NCBI GenBank assembly: GCA_945641355.1
Contig: CALZEQ010000007.1
Span: forward strand, 25,170-89,169
Direction: 5' to 3'
From: an uncultured Mediterranea sp.
GTDB lineage: Bacteria; Bacteroidota; Bacteroidia; Bacteroidales; Bacteroidaceae
Length of the DNA stretch: 64,000 bases
Shown: positions 29,961 through 40,143 of the stretch, in pieces
How positions within the stretch are numbered: position 1 is the first letter of the stretch
Layout: every line of letters begins with the position of its first letter
Notes under the pieces: generated by a model
The model's database searches: none
Seen by the model: only the letters and a program-made list of their open reading frames with translations
What the model was told of the DNA's origin: nothing
Made by a program: the position numbers and the translations under genes

Positions 29961-31676
29961 ATGCCGGATTATACGAAAAAACTGTGTTGGGGCATCGGGC
30001 TTCTGAGCCTGTTGGTGTTAGTCCCGTTCTTGGGAGAGTCTCTCTTTTATTCTAAAGGCGAGCCGCGCGAAGCCATCGTGGCCCTCTCCATGCTGCAGAG
30101 CGGCAACTGGACGCTGCCGCTGAACTACGGAACAGACATCGCCTATAAACCTCCTTTCCTCTATTGGGCCATTGCTACCCTTTCGTTGTTGGGAGGCGAG
30201 GTGACGGAGTTTACCTCCCGTCTGCCGTCTGCCTTGGCCTTTGTGGGAATGCAGGTTTTCTTCTTTCTCTTTGTGGCCCGTCGCAGGGGATGGCCTACGG
30301 CACTGTTGGCCTCGCTGATGCTGCTCACTTCGTTTGAAGTACATCGGGCCGCAGTGGCCTGCAGGGTGGATATGGTGCAGGTGTCGGCCATCGTGGTGTC
30401 GCTCTGTCTGCTCTACCGCTGGGACGAGCGCGGATGCCGGCGTGTGCCTTGGGCGGCCATTGCCCTGATGGGAGTCGCCTCGCTGACCAAAGGCCCCGTC
30501 GGTTCCATCTTCCCCTGTCTGGTAATCGGAGTCTATCAGCTGCTGCGCGGATGTGCCTTCTTCAAAGCTTTCTGGCGGCTGGTGGGAATCGGATTGGCTT
30601 CGCTGGTCCCGCTGCTCCTGTGGTATTGGATGGCCTATCGGCAGGGAGGACAACCCTTCCTGGATCTGGTACTGGAGGAGAATACGGGACGTTTTCTGGG
30701 TAAGATGACCTACGAGTCGCATGAGAACCCCGTCTGGTACAACTTCCTGACGCTGATTTGGGGATGGATACCCTGGACGTTGGTGCTGCTGGCTTCGCTC
30801 TTCAACCTGAAGCACCGTTCCATACACCTGCTTCCGCAGGCCGACGGCTGGCGTAGCCGCCTTGCCAAGTTCTGGCAGGCCTTCCGCACCCAATCGCCTG
30901 TCCGCCTTTTTACCTGGCTGACCATACTGATAATCTTCGTCTTCTACTGCATCCCCAAGAGCAAGCGGAGCGTCTACCTGCTGCCTATCTATCCCTTTAT
31001 GGCCGTACTGATGGCCGACTATCTGCTGGCGTTGGCCCGCGAGAACAGTCGGAAGCTGCTGGGCGGATTGGCCCTCTTCTTTGCCTCACTGGGTCTGTTG
31101 CTGACGCTGGCCTTTGCCGTAGTGCGGCTGGGTTGGCTGCCCGATACCTTGTGGGGAACCGGCCGTCATGCGGCCGAGAACATCGCCTTTGTCCATGCCC
31201 TGCGCGACACCTCTTACTCCTGGTCCCAATGGTTGCTGATACTGCTCCCCTTGGTAGCAGCCTGCTGCCTTTGGCAGCTGGTACGACGCCCGGTGACCAA
31301 CCGGGTGCTGTTACAGGGCATCGCCGGTGGTATGCTCTGCCTCTTTGTGGCGTTGGACGGTGTCTATCAGCCTACGGTGCTCTCCGTTAAGTCGGACAAG
31401 CATTTGGTCGACCGCATCCTGCAGTATGTGCCTCAAGGCCCTGTCTACTCCTATTCGGCCATGAGTTTCTACTGCACCAATTACTATCTGAACGACCGGA
31501 TGCGTCACATCGAAAAAGAAGACCCTGCCGAGGGATATCTGATAGTGGCCGAGAAGGAAGAAGAGGAGATGCACGCCGCACTGGCCGGACGTTATCGTCT
31601 GGAGAAGGTGTTCCGCACCGAACGGCGCAGTTGTGACATGCGCGATGAGATTTGCATCTACCGCTTCACACGTTGA
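29961..31676 (+). CDS. Glycosyltransferase family 39 / ArnT-like membrane protein
   Basis: FLGESLFYSKGEPREAIVALSMLQSGNWTLPLNYGTDIAYKPPFLYWAIATLSLLGGEVTEFTSRLPSAL. Confidence 0.9.
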   Translation: MPDYTKKLCWGIGLLSLLVLVPFLGESLFYSKGEPREAIVALSMLQSGNWTLPLNYGTDIAYKPPFLYWAIATLSLLGGEVTEFTSRLPSALAFVGMQVFFFLFVARRRGWPTALLASLMLLTSFEVHRAAVACRVDMVQVSAIVVSLCLLYRWDERGCRRVPWAAIALMGVASLTKGPVGSIFPCLVIGVYQLLRGCAFFKAFWRLVGIGLASLVPLLLWYWMAYRQGGQPFLDLVLEENTGRFLGKMTYESHENPVWYNFLTLIWGWIPWTLVLLASLFNLKHRSIHLLPQADGWRSRLAKFWQAFRTQSPVRLFTWLTILIIFVFYCIPKSKRSVYLLPIYPFMAVLMADYLLALARENSRKLLGGLALFFASLGLLLTLAFAVVRLGWLPDTLWGTGRHAAENIAFVHALRDTSYSWSQWLLILLPLVAACCLWQLVRRPVTNRVLLQGIAGGMLCLFVALDGVYQPTVLSVKSDKHLVDRILQYVPQGPVYSYSAMSFYCTNYYLNDRMRHIEKEDPAEGYLIVAEKEEEEMHAALAGRYRLEKVFRTERRSCDMRDEICIYRFTR

Positions 31677-31696
31677 TTGACAAACTCTATATACGA

Positions 31697-33982
31697 ATGA
31701 TTATGAACAGATGGAAAAGTTTCTTTGTCCTCTTAGGGACATGGCTAGTTATCAGCTCTACGTGGGCACAGTGCGAACCGGTGGACTTTGTGAATCCGCT
31801 GATGGGTACCGACTCCAAACTATCGCTCTCCAACGGCAACACTTATCCGGCTATTGCACGCCCTTGGGGCATGAACTTCTGGATGCCCCAGACGGGGAAG
31901 ATGGGTGATGGCTGGGCCTACACCTACGCTTCGGATAAGATACGTGGCTTCAAACAGACGCATCAACCCAGCCCTTGGATTAACGACTACGGACAGTTCT
32001 CCCTCATGCCGATGACGGGTGCGTTGAAGATTGATCAGGAGCAACGCGCCTGCTGGTTCTCACACAAGGCGGAGAAGGCAATGCCCTACTACTACAGTGT
32101 CTATCTTTCCGAGTACGACCTCACTACTGAAATCACTCCTACGGAGCGTTGTGCCTATTTCCGCTTCACCTTTCCCGAGAGCGATAAAGCATACGTGGTA
32201 GTGGATGCCTTCGACCGCGGCTCGTACATCAAGGTAATCCCCGAAGAGAACAAAATCGTGGGCTACACCACACGCAACAGCGGAGGCGTACCCCAGAATT
32301 TCCGCAACTACTTCGTCATCCAATTCGACAAACCCTTCACCTTCCACAAGGTGTGGGCAGACTACCATACCGTGGAGAAGCACCTCGAACTGCAATCCAA
32401 CCACGTAGGTGCCGCCATCGGCTTCGCCACTCGCCGCGGCGAACAGGTGCATGCCCGTGTGGCTTCTTCGTTCATCAGTCCCGAACAAGCGGAACTGAAC
32501 CTGAAGGAAATAGGCACAAAGAGTTTTGAACAGACCAAGGAGGAGGGACGCCGTGCGTGGAACGATGTTCTGGGACGCATCCGTGTGGAGGATGACGACA
32601 CCGACCGCCTGCGCACCTTCTACTCCTGCATGTATCGCTCGGTGCTCTTCCCCCGTATGTTCCACGAAGTGAACTCACAAGGTGAAACCGTGCACTACAG
32701 CCCCTATAACGGAAAAGTGCTGCCGGGACACCTCTTCACCGACACCGGTTTCTGGGACACCTTCCGCTGCCTGTTCCCCTTCGTCAACCTCGTCTACCCC
32801 TCCATGGGAGAGAAGATGCAGGAGGGATTGCTGAACACCTATCTGGAGAGCGGCTTCTTCCCCGAATGGGCCAGTCCCGGACACCGCGGCTGCATGGTGG
32901 GCAACAACTCTGCCTCCGTGGTTTCCGATGCCTTCATGAAGAACATCACCCGGGCCGATGCGCAAAAGATGTACGAAGGTCTGTTGCACGGTGCCAACAG
33001 CGTACATCCCCGCATTGCCAGCACCGGCCGGTATGGATACGACTACTACAACCGTCTGGGCTATGTGCCATACGATGTGAAGATTAACGAGAACGTGGCA
33101 CGCACGCTGGAGTATGCCTACGATGACTGGTGCATCTACCGCATGGGTCAGAAGCTGGGCCGCCCGGCCGAGGAAGTGGAACTCTACAGGCAGCGCAGCC
33201 GCAACTACCGCAATGTGTTCGACCCCGAGACGCGCCTGATGCGCGGACGCAATGCCGACGGCACCTTCCAGACACCCTTCAACCCTCTGAAGTGGGGCGA
33301 TGCCTTCACCGAGGGCAACTCCTGGCACTACACCTGGTCCGTCTTCCACGACGTGCAGGGACTCATCGACCTGATGGGCGGCAAGCAGATGTTCACCGCC
33401 ATGCTCGACTCCGTATTCAGTCTGCCTCCCCTCTTCGACGACAGCTACTACGGCGGTGTCATCCACGAGATACGCGAGATGACAATCGCCAATATGGGCA
33501 ACTACGCGCATGGCAACCAGCCCATCCAGCACATGATCTATCTCTACAACTACGCCGGAGAACCCTGGAAGGCACAGTACTGGTTGCGTGAGACCATGAA
33601 CCGCCTCTACCTGCCCACACCCGACGGTTACTGTGGCGACGAAGACAACGGACAGACTTCGGCGTGGTACGTATTCACTGCCCTCGGCTTCTATCCGGTC
33701 TGCCCCGGCAGCAACCAGTATGTGCTGGGTGCCCCCTACTTCAAGAAGGTGACCCTGCAGCTGGAAAACGGCAGAAAGCTTGAAATCTCTGCTCCGCGCA
33801 ACAGTGATAGCAACCGCTACATCCGGTCGCTTCACTACAACGGGAAGAACTATACGAAAAATTACCTCGACCATTTCGAACTGCTGCGCGGTGGCAAGCT
33901 GCTGTTCGACATGGATAGCCACCCCAACCGGACCCGAGGCGTGAAGGAGAGTGATTTCCCCTATTCGCTGAGCAATGAGTAG
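31697..33982 (+). CDS. GH92 family alpha-mannosidase
   Basis: Start MIMNRWKSFFVLLGTW at 31697; VDFVNPLMGTDSKLSLSNGNTYPAIARPWGMNFWMPQTG; GNEPIQ-like HGNQPIQHMIYLYNYAGEPWKAQYWLRE; GDEDNGQTSAWYVFTALGFYPVCPGSNQYVLGAP. Confidence 0.95.
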   Translation: MIMNRWKSFFVLLGTWLVISSTWAQCEPVDFVNPLMGTDSKLSLSNGNTYPAIARPWGMNFWMPQTGKMGDGWAYTYASDKIRGFKQTHQPSPWINDYGQFSLMPMTGALKIDQEQRACWFSHKAEKAMPYYYSVYLSEYDLTTEITPTERCAYFRFTFPESDKAYVVVDAFDRGSYIKVIPEENKIVGYTTRNSGGVPQNFRNYFVIQFDKPFTFHKVWADYHTVEKHLELQSNHVGAAIGFATRRGEQVHARVASSFISPEQAELNLKEIGTKSFEQTKEEGRRAWNDVLGRIRVEDDDTDRLRTFYSCMYRSVLFPRMFHEVNSQGETVHYSPYNGKVLPGHLFTDTGFWDTFRCLFPFVNLVYPSMGEKMQEGLLNTYLESGFFPEWASPGHRGCMVGNNSASVVSDAFMKNITRADAQKMYEGLLHGANSVHPRIASTGRYGYDYYNRLGYVPYDVKINENVARTLEYAYDDWCIYRMGQKLGRPAEEVELYRQRSRNYRNVFDPETRLMRGRNADGTFQTPFNPLKWGDAFTEGNSWHYTWSVFHDVQGLIDLMGGKQMFTAMLDSVFSLPPLFDDSYYGGVIHEIREMTIANMGNYAHGNQPIQHMIYLYNYAGEPWKAQYWLRETMNRLYLPTPDGYCGDEDNGQTSAWYVFTALGFYPVCPGSNQYVLGAPYFKKVTLQLENGRKLEISAPRNSDSNRYIRSLHYNGKNYTKNYLDHFELLRGGKLLFDMDSHPNRTRGVKESDFPYSLSNE

Positions 33983-34012
33983 ACTTGTATCATCCTATTA
34001 ATACCTTATTAT

Positions 34013-35530
34013 ATGACACATTCCTTATCAACCTATCGGCGTATGCTGATGCTATCCGCCTCGTTGCTGACGCTGGCTCCTGCCAGCGGGTTGGCAGCTT
34101 CGATTATGTCGTCTGACTATTGTATGGTCGTTCGTCGCGACAACATACCCACCCTCGTCTCTGCCCGTCCGGCTGAGAAGGAACGGCTGTTCCGTTCGGA
34201 TGCCGTGGAGCAGAAGATACGCGAAATCAAGAAACTGCTGAAACATCCTTACCTGGCCTGGATGTTCGAAAACTGTTTCCCCAATACCCTCGACACCACT
34301 GTCCATTACCGCAAAGATGAGGCCGGCGAAGACGATACCTTTGTCTATACCGGCGATATCCATGCCATGTGGCTGCGCGACTCGGGCGCGCAGGTCTGGC
34401 CCTACGTGCAGCTGGCTCCGCTGGACAAGCATCTGCAGCAGATGTTGCGGGGTGTCATCCTGCGTCAATGGAAGTGTATAGCCATCGACCCCTATGCCAA
34501 CGCCTTTAATGACGGGCCCACAGGAGGGGAGTGGATGAGCGACCGGACCGATATGAAACCTGAACTGCACGAACGGAAGTACGAGATAGACTCCCTCTGT
34601 TATCCCATCCGGCTGGCCTACCATTACTGGCAGGTGACAGGCGATGCATCTGTGTTCGGCGAAGCGTGGCAGCAGGCCATTCGGCTCATCCTACAGACTT
34701 TCCGCGAACAGCAGCGGAAGGAGGGAACAGGACCGTACAAGTTCCAGCGCCGCACCGAGCGTCAGCTCGACACGATGTGCAACGACGGCTACGGCCATCC
34801 GGCTCGTCCGGTAGGGCTGATTGTCTCCTGCTTCCGTCCCTCGGACGATGCCACCACCTTCCCCTTCCTCGTACCCAGCAACTTCTTTGCTGTCAGTTCG
34901 CTACGTAAGGCGGCCGAGGTACTGACCGTGGTGAACGGAGATGCAGAGACAGCCCGCAGCTGCCGCGAACTGGCTGATGAAGTAGAAGCGGCGTTGAAGC
35001 GATATGCCATTTACCAGCATCCCAAGTATGGTCCCATCTACGCCTACGAGGTGGACGGCTATGGCAACCAGCTGCTGATGGATGATGCCAATGTGCCCAG
35101 TCTGCTGGCCATGCCCTATCTGGGTGACGTGCCGACAGACGACCCGGTCTATCAGAACACACGCCGTTTCGTGTGGAGCGAAGACAATCCTTACTTCTTC
35201 CGTGGAGAGGCGGGCGAAGGCATCGGAGGCCCTCACATTGGTTATGACATGCCTTGGCCGATGAGCATCATGATGCGTGCCTTTACCAGCAGCGACGATG
35301 CGGAGATAGCCTCCTGCGTGCAGATGTTGATGCAGACCGATGCAGGCACGGGATTCATGCACGAATCTTTTCACAAGGACGATGCCACCCGTTTCACCCG
35401 TCCCTGGTTTGCTTGGCAGAACACCCTGTTCGGCGAGCTGATACTGAAGCTGGTCAATGACGGAAAGGTTGACTTGCTGAACGGATTGGCCCCTGTCACT
35501 CCGATTGCATCCGAAAGGATATCCAAATAG
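34013..35530 (+). CDS. GH125 exo-alpha-1,6-mannosidase family protein (DUF1237)
   Basis: NCFPNTLDTTVHY; DTFVYTGDIHAMWLRDSGAQVWPYVQLA; LLMDDANVPSLLAMPYLG; GPHIGYDMPWPMSIMMRAFTS. Confidence 0.95.
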   Translation: MTHSLSTYRRMLMLSASLLTLAPASGLAASIMSSDYCMVVRRDNIPTLVSARPAEKERLFRSDAVEQKIREIKKLLKHPYLAWMFENCFPNTLDTTVHYRKDEAGEDDTFVYTGDIHAMWLRDSGAQVWPYVQLAPLDKHLQQMLRGVILRQWKCIAIDPYANAFNDGPTGGEWMSDRTDMKPELHERKYEIDSLCYPIRLAYHYWQVTGDASVFGEAWQQAIRLILQTFREQQRKEGTGPYKFQRRTERQLDTMCNDGYGHPARPVGLIVSCFRPSDDATTFPFLVPSNFFAVSSLRKAAEVLTVVNGDAETARSCRELADEVEAALKRYAIYQHPKYGPIYAYEVDGYGNQLLMDDANVPSLLAMPYLGDVPTDDPVYQNTRRFVWSEDNPYFFRGEAGEGIGGPHIGYDMPWPMSIMMRAFTSSDDAEIASCVQMLMQTDAGTGFMHESFHKDDATRFTRPWFAWQNTLFGELILKLVNDGKVDLLNGLAPVTPIASERISK

Positions 35531-35594
35531 TCTGTCTGACACCTATATATCAACGGCTTACACCCTATTCTAACCCTCTGTAAACTATACTTCC

Positions 35595-35682
35595 CAATCG
35601 ACCGGACGACGTCGGCCAATCGACCGACCTACGTCAATCACTTGACCGACCTTGGTCAGCCAATTGGCTGACCAAGGTCGGC
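35595..35682. repeat. CAAT-phased imperfect repeat array containing a perfect 36-bp palindrome
   Basis: CAAT at 35595, 35617, 35635, 35661; palindrome ccgaccttggtcagccaa|ttggctgaccaaggtcgg at 35646-35681. Confidence 0.85.
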
Positions 35683-35818
35683 CACCTTCAGAAGTACTAT
35701 AAAGCAGGGTTCAAGGTTAGGTTTTCTTGGGTAGTTAGTAGGAGTTATTGCAGGCAGGGAGTTGTGCATGTGCGCAAAAGACATTACCTTTGTCCCTTGT
35801 TAGAAAAACGTTGGACGT

Positions 35819-36358
35819 ATGAACCCCATAGACATTATCAACAAGTATTATCCGGAAGAGAATGAATTGAAGCACATCCTGCTGACGCACAGCCGCTCCG
35901 TGGCCGACAAGGCATTGTGGATAGCCGACAACCATCCGGAACTGGCACTGGACAGAGCCTTCCTGTACGAGGCGGCCATGCTGCACGACATCGGCATCTT
36001 TCTGACCGATGCCGATGGCATTCATTGCAAAGGGACGGCACCCTACATCTGTCACGGCTATCTGGGAGCCGACCTGATGCGCAGCGAAGGCTATCCGCGT
36101 CATGCCCTGGTGTGCGAGCGGCATACGGGAGCCGGATTGGCATTGGACCAGATTATAGCCCAGCAACTGCCGGTTCCTCATCGGGAGATGGTGCCCGTCA
36201 GCATGGAGGAGCAGGTGATCTGCTTCGCCGACAAGTTCTATTCCAAAACGCATTTGGACAGAGAAAAGGGTGTGGAGAAAGCCCGCAAAAGTCTGGAACG
36301 TTATGGAACGGACGGGGTACGACGCTTCGATGACTGGTGCACGAGGTTTCTTAAATAG
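35819..36358 (+). CDS. HD/HDIG-domain phosphohydrolase
   Basis: LTHSRSVADKALWIADNHPELALDRAFLYEAAMLHDIGIFLTDADGIHCKG. Confidence 0.85.
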   Translation: MNPIDIINKYYPEENELKHILLTHSRSVADKALWIADNHPELALDRAFLYEAAMLHDIGIFLTDADGIHCKGTAPYICHGYLGADLMRSEGYPRHALVCERHTGAGLALDQIIAQQLPVPHREMVPVSMEEQVICFADKFYSKTHLDREKGVEKARKSLERYGTDGVRRFDDWCTRFLK

Positions 36359-36387
36359 ATTAAAAAGGAGGTGATAATCCGTATAAA

Positions 36388-39201
36388 TTGCGTATTTTTG
36401 CCGCTTCGAAGCGTAACCATTATATAACAACGCCCTTGAAAGCAAAGAAGTTTATATCATTCATACTGCTGCTCGTCCTGTTGCTGCTCTCGGGAGAGGC
36501 TGTGTCGCAACGACGCGGAAGGAGGATGACACCCCAAATAAGAACCAACGATACGCTACATGCGGCAGACAGCCTGCGGAGAGACTCGTTGAGCCGGACG
36601 GGAGGAGCATCAGATTCCTCTGCGTCAACCGACTCCTTGGCTGCCGATTCGGTGCAGGCTCCCAAGAAGGAGGCACTCGATGCGCCTGTCGCATACGAGG
36701 CCAACGACTCGCTGGTGTTTACGCAGGGGGGCTTTGCACATCTCTACGGACAGGGCAAGGTGACCTATCCCGGGGCTGATTTGGAGGCGGACATCATTTC
36801 GATGGATATGGACAACAGCACCGTCTTTGCCCGAGGGGTAGCAGACTCGCTGGGTACGGTGAAGGGACGGCCCGTGTTCAAGGACGGGGATACATCCTAC
36901 GAGACGGATACCATCCGCTACAACTTCAAGAGCAAACGCGGTATCATCAGCAACGTGGTGAGCCAGCAGGGTGAGGGGTATGTGACGGGCCACAATGCCA
37001 AGAAGGGCAACGGTGACGAACTATATATGAAAAGCGGACGTTATACCACCTGCGACCATCACGACCATCCACACTTCTACATGCAGATGACCTATGCCAA
37101 GGTACGCCCCAAGAAGAATGTGGTGACGGGACCGGCCTACCTCGTGGTGGAAGACGTTCCGCTGCCGCTGGCACTTCCTTTCTTCTTCTTCCCCTTTTCC
37201 AGTAGTTATCAGTCGGGTTTCCTGATGCCGACCTATATGGACGACTCCAACCGCGGCTTCGGCCTGACCGACGGCGGCTACTACTTTGCCATCAGTGACC
37301 AGATGGACCTGAAGGTGAGGGGAGACATCTTCACCAAAGGCTCGTGGGCGTTGAATACGGAAAGCAACTATGTGAAGCGATACAAGTACTCCGGTCTGTT
37401 CCAGGCCAACTATCAGGTGACCAAGACGGGCGACAAGGGATTGCCCGACTACTCGGTGGCGAAGGACTTCAAGATTGTATGGTCGCACCGGCAGGATCCG
37501 AAGGCCAGTCCCAACTCTACCTTCTCGGCCAGCGTCAACTTCTCCAGCAGCAGTTATGAACGTACCAACATCGGCAACCTATACAACCAGCAGGCCATGT
37601 CGCAGAATACCAAGACCTCCAGCGTCAGCTATTCGCGCAACTTCCCTGACCAGCACCTCAGCATCTCGGCATCGGCCAACATCGCCCAGAACATGAGGGA
37701 CTCTTCGATTGCCGTCACCTTGCCCGACTTGAACATCTCGCTCAGTACCATCTTCCCCTTCAAGCGGAAGCATCCGGTGGGTGAAGAGAAATGGTACGAG
37801 AAAATATCGGTACGCTACACCGGTCGTATGAAGAACAGCATACAGACTAAGGACGATTTGCTCTTCAAGTCTAGCCTGGTTAAGGACTGGGACAACGGTA
37901 TGCAGCACGATGTGCCCATCAGTGCTACTTTCACTCTGTTCAAGTACTTCAATCTGACGCCTACGGTGAACTATACCGAACGGTGGTATGCCCGAAAGGT
38001 GACACAGGACTGGGACGCGCAGCAGCAGAAGGTGGTGAAGGATACCATCTACGGCTTCCACCGCGTCTACAACTACAGTGCCAGCCTGGGCTTGAACACG
38101 AAAATCTATGGTATGTACAAGCCGCTCTTCATGAAGAAGAAGGAGATACAGATACGTCATGTCATCACCCCCTCTATCAGCCTCAGTGCAGCACCCGACT
38201 TCACCACCTCGCGCTACGGCTACTACGGCAACTACATCAAGGAGCAGAACGGCGTACGCGATACCGTCAACTATTCCTACTATGCCGGTATGGCTTTCGG
38301 CGTGCCCAGCGGTGGCAAGCAGGGCAATATCTCGTTCAGCCTCTCCAACAACTTGGAGATGAAGTATAAGGACAAGAACGACTCCATCCGCAAGGTTAGT
38401 CTGATTGACGAACTAGGTGCCAGCATCAGTTACAATATGGCTGCACAGACCCGTCCGTGGAGCGACCTGAACCTGAATCTTCGTCTGAAGTTGGGAAAGA
38501 ACTATACCTTCAGTATGGCTTCAACCTTTGCCACGTATGCCTACGAGTTCGACAAGAACGGCAATGTCTATGTGGGTAATCGTACGGAATGGTCGTACGG
38601 ACGTTTCGGCCGGTGGTCGGGATATGGCACCTCCTTCAGCTACACGCTGAACAACGAAACCTTCAAGAAGCTGTTCGGCGGAAAGGACGAGAAGGAAGAT
38701 TCGAAGAAGGGGAAGCAGGCATCGGACGAGGAAGACGAGGAGGATGCGGAAGAACAGAATGACCCCAACACGCCTCGTCCGCGCAAGAAGGAGAAGGCGG
38801 TGGCCGGTGCCGATGGATATCAGGCCTTCAAGATGCCGTGGTCCGTCAGCCTCAGTACCGGCTTCAACATCACGGAGGACACCTCGAAACCCATCAACAA
38901 GAAGAACATGCGCTATCCTTATAAGGTCAGCCTGAACTCACTGAATGTCAATGGAAACGTGAAACTGACCAACAAGTGGTCGGTGACCTTCAATTCGGGC
39001 TACGACTTTAATATGAAGAAGATTACGAATACCATGTTCAACGTGTCGCGCGACTTGCACTGCTTCACCATGACAGCCAGTATAGCTCCCTTTGGTACGT
39101 ACAAGTATTATAACTTCACCATCCGGGCTACGGCCAGCATCCTGCAGGACTTGAAGTGGGAACAGCGCAGCCAGACCCAATCCAACATCCAGTTCTATTA
39201 A
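36388..39201 (+). CDS. lptD: LptD/OstA-like LPS-assembly outer membrane protein
   Basis: N-terminal OstA-like VFTQGGFAHLYGQGKVTYPGADLEADIISMDMDNSTVFARG; long beta-barrel C-terminus. Start codon uncertain. Confidence 0.75.
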   Translation: MRIFAASKRNHYITTPLKAKKFISFILLLVLLLLSGEAVSQRRGRRMTPQIRTNDTLHAADSLRRDSLSRTGGASDSSASTDSLAADSVQAPKKEALDAPVAYEANDSLVFTQGGFAHLYGQGKVTYPGADLEADIISMDMDNSTVFARGVADSLGTVKGRPVFKDGDTSYETDTIRYNFKSKRGIISNVVSQQGEGYVTGHNAKKGNGDELYMKSGRYTTCDHHDHPHFYMQMTYAKVRPKKNVVTGPAYLVVEDVPLPLALPFFFFPFSSSYQSGFLMPTYMDDSNRGFGLTDGGYYFAISDQMDLKVRGDIFTKGSWALNTESNYVKRYKYSGLFQANYQVTKTGDKGLPDYSVAKDFKIVWSHRQDPKASPNSTFSASVNFSSSSYERTNIGNLYNQQAMSQNTKTSSVSYSRNFPDQHLSISASANIAQNMRDSSIAVTLPDLNISLSTIFPFKRKHPVGEEKWYEKISVRYTGRMKNSIQTKDDLLFKSSLVKDWDNGMQHDVPISATFTLFKYFNLTPTVNYTERWYARKVTQDWDAQQQKVVKDTIYGFHRVYNYSASLGLNTKIYGMYKPLFMKKKEIQIRHVITPSISLSAAPDFTTSRYGYYGNYIKEQNGVRDTVNYSYYAGMAFGVPSGGKQGNISFSLSNNLEMKYKDKNDSIRKVSLIDELGASISYNMAAQTRPWSDLNLNLRLKLGKNYTFSMASTFATYAYEFDKNGNVYVGNRTEWSYGRFGRWSGYGTSFSYTLNNETFKKLFGGKDEKEDSKKGKQASDEEDEEDAEEQNDPNTPRPRKKEKAVAGADGYQAFKMPWSVSLSTGFNITEDTSKPINKKNMRYPYKVSLNSLNVNGNVKLTNKWSVTFNSGYDFNMKKITNTMFNVSRDLHCFTMTASIAPFGTYKYYNFTIRATASILQDLKWEQRSQTQSNIQFY

Positions 39202-39315
39202 GGATTCGTCCGATTCTGCAAGTCAGTGTGGAATTCCGGCACTTAAATTATTTATCGTGCCGGTATGGAATCTCGCGGGTTTTATATACATTTGCAGAAA
39301 AGATATATCGTTTCT

Positions 39316-40086
39316 ATGATGACGAACGAAGGATTTCAGTTGTTCTTATGGATAATGAGCGGAATAGCGCTCTGTGTTTTCGTGGCACTCTATTTTGTCC
39401 GTGCCGGATATGGCATATTCCGCTCGGCCTCGTGGGGATATTCCATTAACAACAAGTGGGCGTGGGTGCTGATGGAGGCACCGGTGTTTTTTGTCATGCT
39501 TTACCTGTGGAGGGAAAGCGGTACGGGTTTCTCCATGCCTCAGTTCCTCTTCTTCCTGTTGTTCCAGCTACATTACCTGCAACGCTCGTTCCTCTTCCCC
39601 CTATTGATGAAGGGGAAAGGGCGGATGCCTCTTACCATCATGGCCATGGGTATCCTGTTCAATGTGTTGAATGGAGGTATGCAGGCCGGCGGCCTCTTCT
39701 ATTTTGCTCCGGCTGCTTATGGAGAGGGATGGAACTATCTGCTTGCTCCTCACGCCCTGTTGGGCGGACTTCTGTTCGTGTTGGGTATGGCTGTCAACCT
39801 GCATTCCGACCATGTCATCCGAAGCCTGCGCCAGCCGGGTGATACCCGTCACTATCTGCCGGCAAAGGGTATGTATCGCTACGTGACCTCGGCCAACTAT
39901 CTGGGCGAGCTGATGGAATGGACAGGCTTTGCCATCCTGACAGCCTCTCCGGCCGCATGGGTTTTCGTATGGTGGACGTTTGCCAATCTGGTGCCCCGTG
40001 CCCATGCCATACATCAACGTTACCGCCGGGAGTTTGGCGATGAGGCTGTGGGAAGTCGGAAGCGTATCATACCATATATATATTAG
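39316..40086 (+). CDS. 3-oxo-5-alpha-steroid 4-dehydrogenase (steroid 5-alpha-reductase) family membrane protein
   Basis: In-frame ATG 39316 (MMTNEGFQLF); C-terminus NYLGELMEWTGFAILTASPAAWVFVWWTFANLVPRAHAIHQRYRREFGDE...KRIIPYIY is family-typical. Confidence 0.88.
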   Translation: MMTNEGFQLFLWIMSGIALCVFVALYFVRAGYGIFRSASWGYSINNKWAWVLMEAPVFFVMLYLWRESGTGFSMPQFLFFLLFQLHYLQRSFLFPLLMKGKGRMPLTIMAMGILFNVLNGGMQAGGLFYFAPAAYGEGWNYLLAPHALLGGLLFVLGMAVNLHSDHVIRSLRQPGDTRHYLPAKGMYRYVTSANYLGELMEWTGFAILTASPAAWVFVWWTFANLVPRAHAIHQRYRREFGDEAVGSRKRIIPYIY

Positions 40087-40143
40087 GAAACGCGGAATCT
40101 TTTGGCCGAACTTTAACTCATTAACCAACAAAACAGTAAACTT

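Noticed and set aside
35595-35682. Possible CRISPR-like array
   Set aside because: Units are 18-26 bp, imperfect and self-complementary, with no spacer/repeat alternation and no cas genes in the window.
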